A stretch of 64,000 bases of DNA from Polynucleobacter sp. IMCC 30228 (GTDB lineage: Bacteria; Pseudomonadota; Gammaproteobacteria; Burkholderiales; Burkholderiaceae): the NCBI RefSeq assembly GCF_021395205.1, contig NZ_JAJVCS010000004.1, forward strand, positions 186,001-250,000. The letters are read 5' to 3'. Position numbers and translations under genes: made by a program. The stretch's first letter is position 1. Every line of letters begins with the position of its first letter. Of the stretch, positions 55,798 through 64,000 are shown piece after piece. Under the pieces are notes generated by a model, which was not told the origin of the DNA, did not search any database, and saw nothing but the letters and a program-made list of their open reading frames with translations.

Positions 55798-56661
55798 CTA
55801 AGCGGGATACCAGTGCAGGATCTGAATGACCTGTCGATCACCGCAAATGCCAAACACCTGATTATCAACCATCTGCACACCCAGCTCACTAAGCTCAATT
55901 TGTGGGGGTGGTAAGGCCAATAAAATCGAGCTTGCTATGACCATTTGCCGTCCTTGCCAAGTGGTAAACGCCCCTGGATAGGGGGGCGCAACCGCACGAA
56001 TCAAATTATGAATCGATTGCGCAGTTTGCGACCAATCAACTTTGCCGTCAGCAGGTTTGCGACCACCAAAGTAACTACCTTGTTTGAGGTTATTGGGTAA
56101 GCGTTTGATTTGCCCGAGCAACAGCTGCGGCAGAGCAATTTGGAGTACGTGAACCGCGGCCGCGCTAACTTTTGCGAAGACAGTTGTGGCGGTGTCATTT
56201 GGGCCAATGGCAACCGCTTCTTGACCAACAATATCGCCAGCATCTGGTTTTGCTTCCATGACATGCAAGGTGGCGCCCGTTTCAGTTTCACCGTGCAAAA
56301 TAGCCCAATTAACTGGGGCACGCCCCCGATATTTGGGCAGTAGAGAGCCATGCATATTGAGGGCAGTAATGCGGGCACAGGCTAAAAGGGTGGCAGGAAT
56401 TAAGTAGCGGTAATAAAACGAAAAAATATAGTCTGGTTGAAGGGTTTGTAAGTGGGGTAAAAGAGCATTTAATTCATTAGCCAGAGGCTGTACATAAGGA
56501 ATATTTTTTTGCTTACAGAGCTCTACTACACTCGCAAACCAAATATTTTCATTGGGGTCATCGGTATGGGTGATGACTAAATCAACTTTTATACCTGCGT
56601 CGAGAAGCGCTTGCAAGCAATTCACGCCAACATCATGATAGGCAAAAACAACTGCGCGCAT
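55798..56661 (-). CDS. arnA: UDP-Ara4N formyltransferase, ArnA N-terminal domain as a separate protein
   Basis: Uses 10-formyl-tetrahydrofolate to formylate the amine of UDP-Ara4N. The 287-residue protein matches residues 1-300 of E. coli ArnA: RAVVFAYHDVGVNCLQALLDAG, the catalytic Asn and His in NMHGSLLPKYRGRAPVNW, and the aspartate in KPDAGDIVGQE. It stands upstream of the decarboxylase gene with 46 bases between, keeping the order of the fused enzyme. Burkholderia also has split forms. arnC lies 9 bases upstream. Confidence 0.93.
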   Translation of the reverse strand: MRAVVFAYHDVGVNCLQALLDAGIKVDLVITHTDDPNENIWFASVVELCKQKNIPYVQPLANELNALLPHLQTLQPDYIFSFYYRYLIPATLLACARITALNMHGSLLPKYRGRAPVNWAILHGETETGATLHVMEAKPDAGDIVGQEAVAIGPNDTATTVFAKVSAAAVHVLQIALPQLLLGQIKRLPNNLKQGSYFGGRKPADGKVDWSQTAQSIHNLIRAVAPPYPGAFTTWQGRQMVIASSILLALPPPQIELSELGVQMVDNQVFGICGDRQVIQILHWYPA

Positions 56662-56670
56662 AAAAATAAC

Positions 56671-57648
56671 TTAAGGTTTTTCGAGTACGGCCTGCACTAC
56701 GTAGCGAGGCCGTTGGCGAATTTGTTGATAGATGCGCCCAATGTATTCGCCCAATAAACCCAGCCCAAATAACATGACTCCAATGAGGAAAAAGGTTAGT
56801 GCAAAAAGGGTAAACACACCCTCGACCTCAGCGCCAATAATAAAGCGCCGAATTAAGAGGGTGGCAAATAAACTGCCTGCTGCCAAGGCCAATAACATGC
56901 CAAGAATGGAAAAAATTTGCAAGGGCACCACCGAAAATCCAGTGACTAAATCAAAATTAAGACGAATCAACTGGTAAACGCTATATTTCGACTCTCCCGC
57001 AAACCGTTCTTCATGTTGCACAGTAATTTCGGTTGGATTGGTAGCAAAGGTATAAGCCAGTGCTGGAATGAAAGTATTGCTTTCATTGCATTTTCCTACT
57101 AAATCAATAATGCGCCGCCGGTAGCCGCGTAACATACAGCCTTGATCGGTCATGGTGATATGGGTAATTTTTTCGCGTAAGTGATTCATCAGCCGCGAGG
57201 CACTTTTACGAAATAGGGTATCTTTACGATTAGTGCGAATCGTCCCCACGTAATCGTGCCCTGCAACTAATTCTTGGACTAGCGCATCGATTTCTTCGGG
57301 GGGATTTTGTAAATCCGCATCTAAAGTGATAATGTATTCACCGCGAGCGTATTCAAAGCCAGCCATGATCGCCATATGCTGGCCAAAATTATTTTGAAAT
57401 AACACGACGCGTGTGGTATCTGGGCGTGCTTCAAATTGCTGACCCAACATGGCTGCAGAACGATCGCGACTACCATCATTAATAAAAATAATTTCGTACT
57501 GTAGCTGACGTTTTTGAGCCAGCATATCCAGTGCAGGATAGAGGCGACTAAAGAGCGCGGGTAAGCCAGCTTCTTCGTTGTATACCGGCACAATAATGCT
57601 TAATTGCGGTGCATTGATGAGCGAATTGAGTTGCGTTGAGGCCGTCAT
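56671..57648 (-). CDS. arnC: Undecaprenyl-phosphate Ara4FN transferase
   Basis: Family 2 glycosyltransferase of 325 residues that moves Ara4FN from UDP to undecaprenyl phosphate at the inner membrane. Motifs: IVPVYNEEAGLPALFSRL, INDGSRDRSAAML and the metal-binding ITLDADLQNPPEE. Two hydrophobic helices near the C-terminus (about 232-262 and 270-300) anchor it. It is separated from arnB by 7 bases and from the formyltransferase by 9, a tight operon. Confidence 0.95.
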   Translation of the reverse strand: MTASTQLNSLINAPQLSIIVPVYNEEAGLPALFSRLYPALDMLAQKRQLQYEIIFINDGSRDRSAAMLGQQFEARPDTTRVVLFQNNFGQHMAIMAGFEYARGEYIITLDADLQNPPEEIDALVQELVAGHDYVGTIRTNRKDTLFRKSASRLMNHLREKITHITMTDQGCMLRGYRRRIIDLVGKCNESNTFIPALAYTFATNPTEITVQHEERFAGESKYSVYQLIRLNFDLVTGFSVVPLQIFSILGMLLALAAGSLFATLLIRRFIIGAEVEGVFTLFALTFFLIGVMLFGLGLLGEYIGRIYQQIRQRPRYVVQAVLEKP

Positions 57649-57655
57649 AGCGTAA

Positions 57656-58849
57656 TTATGCGCTGGCTTGATAATGGTGCTGAAAAACCCCGATTAAAGA
57701 GCTGCAAACGCGTTTGACATCAGCATCGCTCATGGCAGGAAATAAGGGCAAGGTCAAAATTGAGCGGCCAATGACTTCGGCTACTGGCGTCGTTTCTGCA
57801 AGGTAACCTAATTTTCGATAGAGCGAGAAATTGGTAATGATGGGATAGTGCACGCCTGTGCCAATACCCAGTGCTTTTAATTCGGTCATGATTTGCGACC
57901 GCTCTACTTTTAATTGCTGCAAAGGTAACAGCACTTGATACAAATGCCAATTACTATCACTAAAGTTTTCGGGAGGCAGTTGTAGGGCAAAGCCCTTAAG
58001 CGCACTTGTATTTAATCCGGCCTTTAATAACTCAAAATACTGTTTTGCAATGGCGACACGTCGCGCTTGAAAAGTGGGCAGATTTTTAAGCTGGTGTAAA
58101 CCAATAACGGCATTGATATCGGTAAGGTTATCTTTACCCCCTAAGACATCGACATCCATCCCATCTGGCCCATGCCGAGTAAGGCCTTGCAAACGCAGTT
58201 TTTCAGCTAGGGCAGTTTCATTGGAGTTATTGAGAACGAGGCAGCCTCCTTCAACGGTAGTCAGATTTTTATTTGCTTGAAAACTAAAGCTGACTAAGTC
58301 ACCTATGCTGCCAATGCGTTTGTCGCGCCAATGTGAGCCAAATGCTTGTGCAGCATCTTCAATCACTCGCAGGTGATGGGATTTGGCAATGGCGTATAAC
58401 TCGTCCATATCAACGGGTAAGCCCGCTAAATACACTGGCATGATGGCGCGGGTTTGCGGGGTAATGGCCGCAACAATTTGTGAGAGATCGAGGTTGCGAG
58501 TGCGCGGGTCGACATCGACAAAAATAGGCTTAGCGCCAACCGATAAAATCACATTGGCAGTGGCAACCCAAGATAGCGGTGTGGTGATCACTTCATCGCC
58601 TACGCCAATACCTGCTATTTGCAAGGCAATTTTCATTGTTGCTGTGCCATTGGCAAAGCAACGCACTGGTCGGTCACCAAAATAACGGCTTAACTCTGCC
58701 TCAAATTCGGCGACTTTCGGGCCCGAAGTAACCCAGCCCGATTGCATTACTGCTGCCACCGCAGCAATCGTGGCCTCATCAAAGCTTGGCCGAGTAAAAG
58801 GAATAAAGTCTGGCGGCGAAATCTGGCTTGCAGCGGTTTTTTCGTTCAT
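57656..58849 (-). CDS. arnB: UDP-4-amino-4-deoxy-L-arabinose aminotransferase
   Basis: PLP enzyme of the DegT/DnrJ/EryC1 family, 397 residues, that aminates UDP-4-keto-arabinose with glutamate. It opens with IPFTRPSFDEATIAAV, has VIEDAAQAFGSHW and VSFSFQANKNLTTVEGG with the PLP lysine, and GVHYPIITNFSLYR near the C-terminus. It lies between arnT (4 bases) and arnC (7 bases). Confidence 0.95.
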   Translation of the reverse strand: MNEKTAASQISPPDFIPFTRPSFDEATIAAVAAVMQSGWVTSGPKVAEFEAELSRYFGDRPVRCFANGTATMKIALQIAGIGVGDEVITTPLSWVATANVILSVGAKPIFVDVDPRTRNLDLSQIVAAITPQTRAIMPVYLAGLPVDMDELYAIAKSHHLRVIEDAAQAFGSHWRDKRIGSIGDLVSFSFQANKNLTTVEGGCLVLNNSNETALAEKLRLQGLTRHGPDGMDVDVLGGKDNLTDINAVIGLHQLKNLPTFQARRVAIAKQYFELLKAGLNTSALKGFALQLPPENFSDSNWHLYQVLLPLQQLKVERSQIMTELKALGIGTGVHYPIITNFSLYRKLGYLAETTPVAEVIGRSILTLPLFPAMSDADVKRVCSSLIGVFQHHYQASA

Positions 58850-58853
58850 GGTG

Positions 58854-60530
58854 CTATTTTCGCAAACTTGGGTGAGCCACTACCACTCGCCGAGAATCGC
58901 GACCTATTTCCTGCATCGGTAAGCCTAATTTTTGTAAGGCCAGATATTGCTCTGGCACCATCAGCGCATAGGCAGTGGGCTCATTTTGCCAGCGCTCGAT
59001 AAACTCATCGAGGGTAGGCACCCAGCGCTTTGGTTCCTGTTTAACGCCAAATTCAAGTTCGTCTGGAAACTCGACCATCACCATGGTTCTACCAAGATAA
59101 AAAGGGAAGGTGTGATCTAAAATCCGCACGGAATAAATGGTGGCATCACGAGGAATTTTGGCTTTTACTTGGGCGGCTAAATCAACTCCAGAAACGGCAC
59201 GTCCCAGAGCTTCATGACCGGTGCCGGCAATGGTGCAGGTGAAAAAGAATCCGAGCGCGTAACAATAAATACTGACTAACGCATTGCGTTTAGCCAATAG
59301 TGCTGCAGCAAGGCTAAATAGAATAAGCATAAGCAATGCAGTGATAACCCACTGTGTATAACTGGCATAGGCCAATAATTCATCCGGCTTGGCTTCAAAG
59401 CCAATTAGCGGTAAAAAAGCAAAGCCAACACAACCTAGCACGACAAAAAATAGCGCTTGTACCTTCCAGTAAGTCGATAAGTGAGTACGCTCGCCCAAAC
59501 TGCGATCAATGGCATAGCCAGCCAGCAAGGCTAGGGCCGGAAAGGTGGGCATGATGTAGCCCGGTAATTTGGATTGTGAAACGCTAAAGAAACCGAGAAT
59601 GACGAGAACCCAGCAGCTTAATAAGCCAAGACTAGAAAACTGGATCCGGCGCTGAGTGCGGAACTGTTGCCATGCTTGCCACATTGCACTGCCGACTTGC
59701 GGTAGCCACGGCAGAAATCCCAATAACAGAAAGGGCAGAAAAAAATAGATTGGACCTGGACGACTATGTTCTTCTTGGGTAAAGCGCTGAAAGTGTTCAT
59801 TGATAAAAAAGAATTGGGCAAACTCAGGATTGCGTAGTGACACTAAAATAAACCACGGGGCCGTGATGGCAAGCAATAGTAATAAGCCTTTGAGTAAAGA
59901 TAATGATTTCCAAATTTGCCAATTCCAAGTCGCCGTTGAATACACCACAAAAACCATGGCAGGCAACGCAATGCCAATTAAGCCTTTGCTGAGGGTTGCG
60001 CAGGCCATGGCTGCCCAGCACCCGAGCATCCAGCGGCTGCGGGTACGCGTTTCAGGGCTCGCTTGCGCTAGCAAAAAAGTGCATAGCGCGGCTGCTAAGC
60101 AGGCCGATAAACCGGTATCGAGTGAATTAAAGTGTCCACCCACCACCCACATCGGGGCAGAACCCAAGGCCACTGCTGCCAATAGTCCTGCACGCGGGCT
60201 ATACAAGCGCCAAGCTGTAAAGCCGACCAGCAGAATCGTGAGATAACCCAACAAGCCAGACCATAAGCGGGCTTGCCATTCCCCAATACCAAAAACCTGA
60301 AAGATGACAGCGGTTGCCCAAATATGTAAAGGGGGTTTTTCAAAATAGAGATAGTCGTGATAGCGCGGCGTAATCCAATCGCCACTAGCAAGCATCTCGC
60401 GCGCCATTTCAGCATAGCGACCTTCGTCAGAAGGAATTAGGTGACGATAGTTCAAAGTGCCGAACCAAATGATCGTATAGACCACTAGCACAGCAAACGC
60501 TAGGCCAAGTTTGACAGGGGGCTTATTCAT
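58854..60530 (-). CDS. arnT: Lipid A aminoarabinose transferase ArnT
   Basis: Integral membrane glycosyltransferase of family 83, 558 residues, that transfers Ara4N from undecaprenyl phosphate to the phosphates of lipid A on the periplasmic face. The first periplasmic loop carries DEGRYAEMAREML with its catalytic acidic residue, followed by YLYFEKPPLHIW. About twelve transmembrane helices run from residue 8 to about 420, then a soluble domain with PFYLGRTMVMVEF. It is the last step of the pathway, here first among the arn genes in transcription order. Its ATG overlaps the stop of the Mth938-like gene. Confidence 0.95.
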   Translation of the reverse strand: MNKPPVKLGLAFAVLVVYTIIWFGTLNYRHLIPSDEGRYAEMAREMLASGDWITPRYHDYLYFEKPPLHIWATAVIFQVFGIGEWQARLWSGLLGYLTILLVGFTAWRLYSPRAGLLAAVALGSAPMWVVGGHFNSLDTGLSACLAAALCTFLLAQASPETRTRSRWMLGCWAAMACATLSKGLIGIALPAMVFVVYSTATWNWQIWKSLSLLKGLLLLLAITAPWFILVSLRNPEFAQFFFINEHFQRFTQEEHSRPGPIYFFLPFLLLGFLPWLPQVGSAMWQAWQQFRTQRRIQFSSLGLLSCWVLVILGFFSVSQSKLPGYIMPTFPALALLAGYAIDRSLGERTHLSTYWKVQALFFVVLGCVGFAFLPLIGFEAKPDELLAYASYTQWVITALLMLILFSLAAALLAKRNALVSIYCYALGFFFTCTIAGTGHEALGRAVSGVDLAAQVKAKIPRDATIYSVRILDHTFPFYLGRTMVMVEFPDELEFGVKQEPKRWVPTLDEFIERWQNEPTAYALMVPEQYLALQKLGLPMQEIGRDSRRVVVAHPSLRK

Positions 60531-60904
60531 ACGGTATCAAGCAGAATAGCAGCCAATACTTGCCGACCTTCGCCCATCAAAATATTGTAAGTGCGGCAGG
60601 CTGCCTGTGAATTCATGATTTCAAAACCCATGCGTGCTTGAATAAGGGGTTTTAGTAGTTCTGGCCGAGGAAAATGCTGACGAGCCCCTGTGCCCAAAAT
60701 AAATAATTCGGGCTGGCGCGCACAAATTTGCAAAAAATCGGCTTCGGTCAGCGCTGCAAAGTTTGCTACCGGCCAAGCCACTATTGCGCCCGAGGGGCTG
60801 ACTAAGACGGCATGCTGATAGGTTTTCTGGTTGATCTGAATATAGTCAGTACCATAGCCCGAAATCGTATTTAGGCCGGAATGGTCGTCAGAATGAAGCT
60901 TCAC
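60527..60904 (-). CDS. Mth938-like domain protein (DUF498)
   Basis: A 125-residue soluble protein with the Mth938 fold signature: an AWPVANFAALTEADF segment, LFILGTGARQHFPRPELL and the following MNSQAACRTYNILMGEGRQVLAAIL. The family includes human NDUFAF3, a complex I assembly factor; the bacterial role is unknown. It is the first gene of the minus-strand transcript and overlaps arnT by four bases, so translation of the two is probably coupled. Confidence 0.85.
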   Translation of the reverse strand: MKLHSDDHSGLNTISGYGTDYIQINQKTYQHAVLVSPSGAIVAWPVANFAALTEADFLQICARQPELFILGTGARQHFPRPELLKPLIQARMGFEIMNSQAACRTYNILMGEGRQVLAAILLDTV

Positions 60905-60930
60905 GTGCGCGCTCTGTCATAATTGAGTGA

Positions 60931-60936
60931 ATTATA
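60931..60936 (-). promoter_or_regulatory. Possible -10 element of the Mth938-arn transcript
   Basis: On the minus strand this is a perfect TATAAT, 26 bases before the Mth938-like start. The matching -35 position holds a poor hexamer. The 85-base gap is shared with the divergent aminotransferase gene, where TTGAGT at 60923-60928 could be a -35 with TCTATA 17 bases on. Confidence 0.4.
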
Positions 60937-60989
60937 GCCAGCCTCTCTATATACCTATTCCTTAAGAATGGGCATTAGATGGCCAATAG

Positions 60990-62264
60990 ATGACCAGTAG
61001 ACCGATTGTGAAAACCGTCCTCAAATCCGCAAAACTCAATAACGTGTGCTACGACATTCGTGGCCCTGTGCTCGACCTTGCCCAGCAAATGGAAGAAGAG
61101 GGCCAGAAAATTATCAAACTGAATATCGGGAATGTGGGGGTATTTGGCTTTGATCCTCCCGAAGAAATTCAACTCGACATGATTCGTAATTTGGGTAACG
61201 CATCCGCTTACTCCGATTCAAAGGGCATTTTTTCTGCGCGTAAAGCGATCATGCATTACTGTCAACAAAAAAATATCCAAGGTGTCACTTTAGATGATAT
61301 TTATACCGGTAACGGCGTATCTGAATTGATTGTTTTGGCTATGAATGCCTTGTTAAATGATGGTGACGAAGTGTTGGTGCCTGCCCCAGACTATCCCCTT
61401 TGGACAGCGGCAGTAAGTTTATCGGGTGGTAACCCAATTCATTATTTATGTGATGAAGCCAATGGCTGGGCGCCCGATCTAAACGACTTACGCAGCAAAA
61501 TTACACCACACACTAAAGCAATTGTAGTAATCAATCCCAACAATCCGACTGGTGCTATTTATTCCTCAGAAGTGCTCTTGAGTTTAATAGCCATTGCCCG
61601 TGAACACGGCCTCATTTTATTTGCCGATGAAATTTACGACAAGATGGTTTATGACCAGGCTGAACATATTTCCTTAGGGGCTTTATCGACCGATGTCGTT
61701 ACCATTACTTTTAATGGCTTATCGAAAAACTATCGCTCTTGTGGGTATCGGGCTGGCTGGATGGTGGTTTCCGGCGATAAAAGCCACGTTTTAGATTACA
61801 TTGAAGGTTTAAATATGTTGTCTTCGATGCGTTTATGTGCAAACGTACCAGGTCAATATGCAATTCAAACCGCATTGGGTGGCTATCAAAGCATTAATGA
61901 CTTGGTAGCAAGTGGCGGACGTTTAGCTCGCCAGCGTGAACTAGCCTGGAACTTAATTACCGCTATTCCCGGCGTGACTTGTGTCAAGCCTAAATCTGCT
62001 TTATATCTTTTTCCAAAATTAGATCCCGAGGTATACCCCATTACCGACGATCAAAAATGGATTACTGATTTTTTGCGGGAAGAAAAAGTGTTATTAGTGC
62101 AAGGTACTGGATTTAATTGGGTCAAGCCTGACCATTTCCGCGTCGTCTTTTTACCGCATGAGGATGTTTTACGTGAAGCGATTGGCCGCTTAGCCCAGTT
62201 TCTGGAGCGGTATCGACTAAAACACGGCACCAACAAAGCGTTAACGACTGCTAAATCATCATGA
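60990..62264 (+). CDS. alaA: PLP-dependent aminotransferase, AlaA-like
   Basis: Class I aminotransferase of 424 residues, closest by eye to the alanine-synthesising AlaA group (glutamate-pyruvate aminotransferase). The motifs are VLVPAPDYPLWTAAV, VINPNNPTGAIYS, LFADEIYDKMVYD, and FNGLSKNYRSCGYRAGW with the PLP lysine. The DIRGPVLDLAQQMEEEG start is also typical of AlaA. It overlaps hom by four bases; in Burkholderiales an aminotransferase normally precedes hom and thrC. An ATG 11 bases upstream is closed by a stop at once. Confidence 0.9.
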   Translation: MTSRPIVKTVLKSAKLNNVCYDIRGPVLDLAQQMEEEGQKIIKLNIGNVGVFGFDPPEEIQLDMIRNLGNASAYSDSKGIFSARKAIMHYCQQKNIQGVTLDDIYTGNGVSELIVLAMNALLNDGDEVLVPAPDYPLWTAAVSLSGGNPIHYLCDEANGWAPDLNDLRSKITPHTKAIVVINPNNPTGAIYSSEVLLSLIAIAREHGLILFADEIYDKMVYDQAEHISLGALSTDVVTITFNGLSKNYRSCGYRAGWMVVSGDKSHVLDYIEGLNMLSSMRLCANVPGQYAIQTALGGYQSINDLVASGGRLARQRELAWNLITAIPGVTCVKPKSALYLFPKLDPEVYPITDDQKWITDFLREEKVLLVQGTGFNWVKPDHFRVVFLPHEDVLREAIGRLAQFLERYRLKHGTNKALTTAKSS

Positions 62265-63586
62265 AAAAAAATGGCTTGAAACCGATTCAGGTCGGTCTTT
62301 TAGGAATTGGTACGGTCGGCGGCGGCGTGTTTGCGGTGCTTGAGCGCAACCAAGAGGAAATACAACGGCGCGCGGGGCGTGGTATTCACATTCATACCGT
62401 TGCCGATTTAAATGTATCTCGAGCTAAAGAATTGGTGCAAGGTCGGGCTCAAGTGGTTGCTGACGCGCGCACGGTAATTGCCGATCCAGAAATTGATATC
62501 GTGATCGAACTTATTGGTGGTTATGGCATCGCCAAAGATTTAGTGATGGAAGCCATTGCTGCTGGCAAGCATGTCGTTACCGCAAACAAAGCTTTAATTG
62601 CCGTGCATGGAAATGCCATTTTTGCAGCAGCGCATGAAAAAGGTGTCATGGTGGCCTTTGAAGCTGCAGTTGCTGGCGGGATCCCTATTATCAAAGCATT
62701 ACGCGAAGGCTTATCGGCTAATCGTATTGAATGGATCGCTGGAATTGTTAATGGCACGACCAATTTCATTTTGTCAGAAATGCGCGATAAGGGCTTAGAC
62801 TTTGCTACCGTCCTGAAGGAGGCGCAACGCCTTGGGTATGCTGAAGCCGACCCTACTTTTGATATCGAGGGTATCGACGCAGCGCATAAAGTGAGCATTA
62901 TGAGTGCCATTGCATTTGGTATTCCGATGCAATTTGAACAGGCCCATATTGAAGGTATTACTCAATTGTCAGCTATCGATATTCGCTATGCCGAGCAACT
63001 GGGTTATCGCATTAAATTACTTGGCATTACCAAGCGTACGCCTGCAGGCATTGAACTGCGGGTGCATCCCACCTTAATTCCTGCCAAGCGCCTGATTGCC
63101 AACGTTGAGGGGGCGATGAATGCAGTGCAAGTTTTTGGCGATGCAGTAGGCACAACTTTGTATTACGGTAAAGGGGCCGGCTCTGAGCCAACCGCTTCCG
63201 CCGTTATTGCCGATTTAGTTGATGTAACTCGCTTAATGACAGCTGATCCAGATAATCGTGTTCCCCATTTAGCTTTTCAACCCGAGGCGATGCAAAACTT
63301 ACCTATTTTGCCCATGAGCGAAATTACGAGTAGCTATTACTTGCGCCTATGTGTGGCAGATCAGGCAGGGGTCTTGGCAGAAATTACGAAAATTTTGGCT
63401 TCACATCATGTTTCAATTGACGCGCTCATCCAAAAAGAAGCACTCGAAGGTGAAAGACAAACTGATTTAGTGATGTTAACTCATGCGACTAAAGAAAAAA
63501 ATATGTTGGCAGCAATTCAAGAGATTCAATGTTTGCCGACTGTTATGGCCGACGTTGTTAAGCTGCGGCTTGAAAACTTATCGTAA
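62261..63586 (+). CDS. hom: Homoserine dehydrogenase
   Basis: Reduces aspartate semialdehyde to homoserine, on the way to threonine and methionine. The 441-residue protein has the NAD(P) motif GLLGIGTVGGGVFAVL, NKALIAVHG, GTTNFILSEM, LGYAEADPTFDIEG and GKGAGSEPTASAV. A C-terminal ACT domain (SSYYLRLCVADQAGVLAEIT, in outline from about 355) suggests allosteric feedback, probably by threonine. It overlaps the aminotransferase and precedes thrC by 25 bases. Confidence 0.97.
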   Translation: MKKNGLKPIQVGLLGIGTVGGGVFAVLERNQEEIQRRAGRGIHIHTVADLNVSRAKELVQGRAQVVADARTVIADPEIDIVIELIGGYGIAKDLVMEAIAAGKHVVTANKALIAVHGNAIFAAAHEKGVMVAFEAAVAGGIPIIKALREGLSANRIEWIAGIVNGTTNFILSEMRDKGLDFATVLKEAQRLGYAEADPTFDIEGIDAAHKVSIMSAIAFGIPMQFEQAHIEGITQLSAIDIRYAEQLGYRIKLLGITKRTPAGIELRVHPTLIPAKRLIANVEGAMNAVQVFGDAVGTTLYYGKGAGSEPTASAVIADLVDVTRLMTADPDNRVPHLAFQPEAMQNLPILPMSEITSSYYLRLCVADQAGVLAEITKILASHHVSIDALIQKEALEGERQTDLVMLTHATKEKNMLAAIQEIQCLPTVMADVVKLRLENLS

Positions 63587-63611
63587 GTGCGGCTACGTAT
63601 AGATAAGCACA

Positions 63612-64000
63612 ATGCTGTATCAATCTACCCGCGGTAATAGCCCGCTAGTCAGCTTTCAGGCCATTTTACTTGGTGGCTTAGCTCCCGATGGCGGTTTATA
63701 TTTGCCAGTGCATTATCCACAAGTCAGCTCGGCGCAACTCGATGCTTGGCGCAAATTAACGTACGCCGATTTAGCATATGAGGTGTTACATTTGTTTTGT
63801 GATGACATACCAGCAGCAGATTTACTTGACATCACTCGTAAAACCTATACCGCAGCGGTTTATTGCAATGGTCGTCGCACTGATTTAGCAAGCGATATTA
63901 CTCCTTTGCATTATTTGGGAGAAGAGCAGGGTACTAGCCTCAGCCTTTTAAGTCTTTCTAACGGGCCTACCTTAGCGTTTAAGGATATGGCGATGCAGTT
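63612..64000 (+). CDS. thrC: Threonine synthase, N-terminal fragment
   Basis: PLP enzyme that converts phosphohomoserine to threonine. Only about 129 codons are in the window; the gene runs off the right edge. The start MLYQSTRGNSPLVSFQ and the following LAPDGGLYLPVHYP are typical, and the PLP lysine is in NGPTLAFKDMAMQ near the right edge. It continues the hom unit; phosphohomoserine would come from a thrB not seen here. Confidence 0.95.
   Translation, partial: MLYQSTRGNSPLVSFQAILLGGLAPDGGLYLPVHYPQVSSAQLDAWRKLTYADLAYEVLHLFCDDIPAADLLDITRKTYTAAVYCNGRRTDLASDITPLHYLGEEQGTSLSLLSLSNGPTLAFKDMAMQ

Noticed and set aside
1-64000. Mobile elements, CRISPR, phage defence, toxin-antitoxin or secondary-metabolite genes
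   Set aside because: All genes fit housekeeping or envelope functions, composition is even, and no direct-repeat arrays, transposases or integrases were seen.

Overview
The window is an ordinary, gene-dense chromosomal segment of a free-living betaproteobacterium, most likely Polynucleobacter or a close low-GC member of the Burkholderiaceae. The evidence is combinatorial: the gene orders rpsP-rimM-trmD-rplS, yceD-rpmF-plsX-fabH-fabD-fabG-acpP-fabF, lepA-lepB-rnc-era-recO-pdxJ-acpS and rpsF-priB-rpsR-rplI-dnaB; an EF-P with arginine at position 32 next to its rhamnosyltransferase EarP; a TrxR-type ferredoxin-NADP reductase beside a 7Fe ferredoxin; and a base composition well below that of Burkholderia or Ralstonia. 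Intergenic gaps are short and many stops and starts overlap (ATGA), as in streamlined freshwater genomes. I see no phage, insertion sequence, CRISPR array, integron or restriction island.

Layout. 1-3.0 kb: the end of etfA, an acyl-CoA dehydrogenase, and two convergent envelope proteins. 3.1-7.0 kb: ribosome and tRNA-modification operon, then a Nudix hydrolase and a CobD/CbiB-like membrane protein. 7.0-11.9 kb: rsgA, an M48 protease, orn, mog and pmbA. 11.9-15.7 kb: folA and thyA, the ferredoxin reductase and ferredoxin pair, and a 2-hydroxyacid dehydrogenase. 15.7-19.2 kb: moeA-mobA-moaA for molybdenum cofactor. 19.2-23.2 kb: rne with a structured leader of about 350 nt, divergent from rluC. 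23.3-26.4 kb: a HAD phosphatase, SppA-type peptidase, RsmI-like methylase and Maf. 26.4-32.7 kb: the fatty-acid synthesis operon. 32.7-41.8 kb: the DegP-type protease mucD, then a tightly packed operon from lepA to nagZ. 41.8-46.3 kb: efp and earP, uvrC, pgsA, tRNA-Gly and tRNA-Cys. 46.4-50.8 kb: a lipoprotein, lexA, and the rpsF operon with dnaB. 50.8-60.9 kb: a minus-strand block with an NlpC/P60 lipoprotein, phoH, bcp and a complete lipid A aminoarabinose pathway (arnD, split arnA, arnC, arnB, arnT). 61-64 kb: alaA-like aminotransferase, hom and the start of thrC.

How the genes work together. fabH/D/G/F, acpP and acpS build acyl chains on acyl carrier protein, and plsX and pgsA carry them into phospholipid. 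The arn block makes UDP-Ara4N, transfers its formyl derivative to undecaprenyl phosphate, deformylates it and attaches it to lipid A, the classic route to cationic peptide resistance. efp and earP form one translation-factor and modification unit. moaA, moeA, mobA and mog cover much of molybdopterin synthesis.

I did not find an undescribed multi-gene system. The points worth a second look are regulatory: a lexA gene that appears leaderless with its operator touching the start codon, a CCG-bulge hairpin ahead of rpsF that fits the S6:S18 autoregulatory element, a terminator-like hairpin directly before the phoH ribosome binding site, a highly structured rne leader with a possible 11-codon upstream ORF, and the absence of rpoE-rseA-rseB between fabF and mucD.
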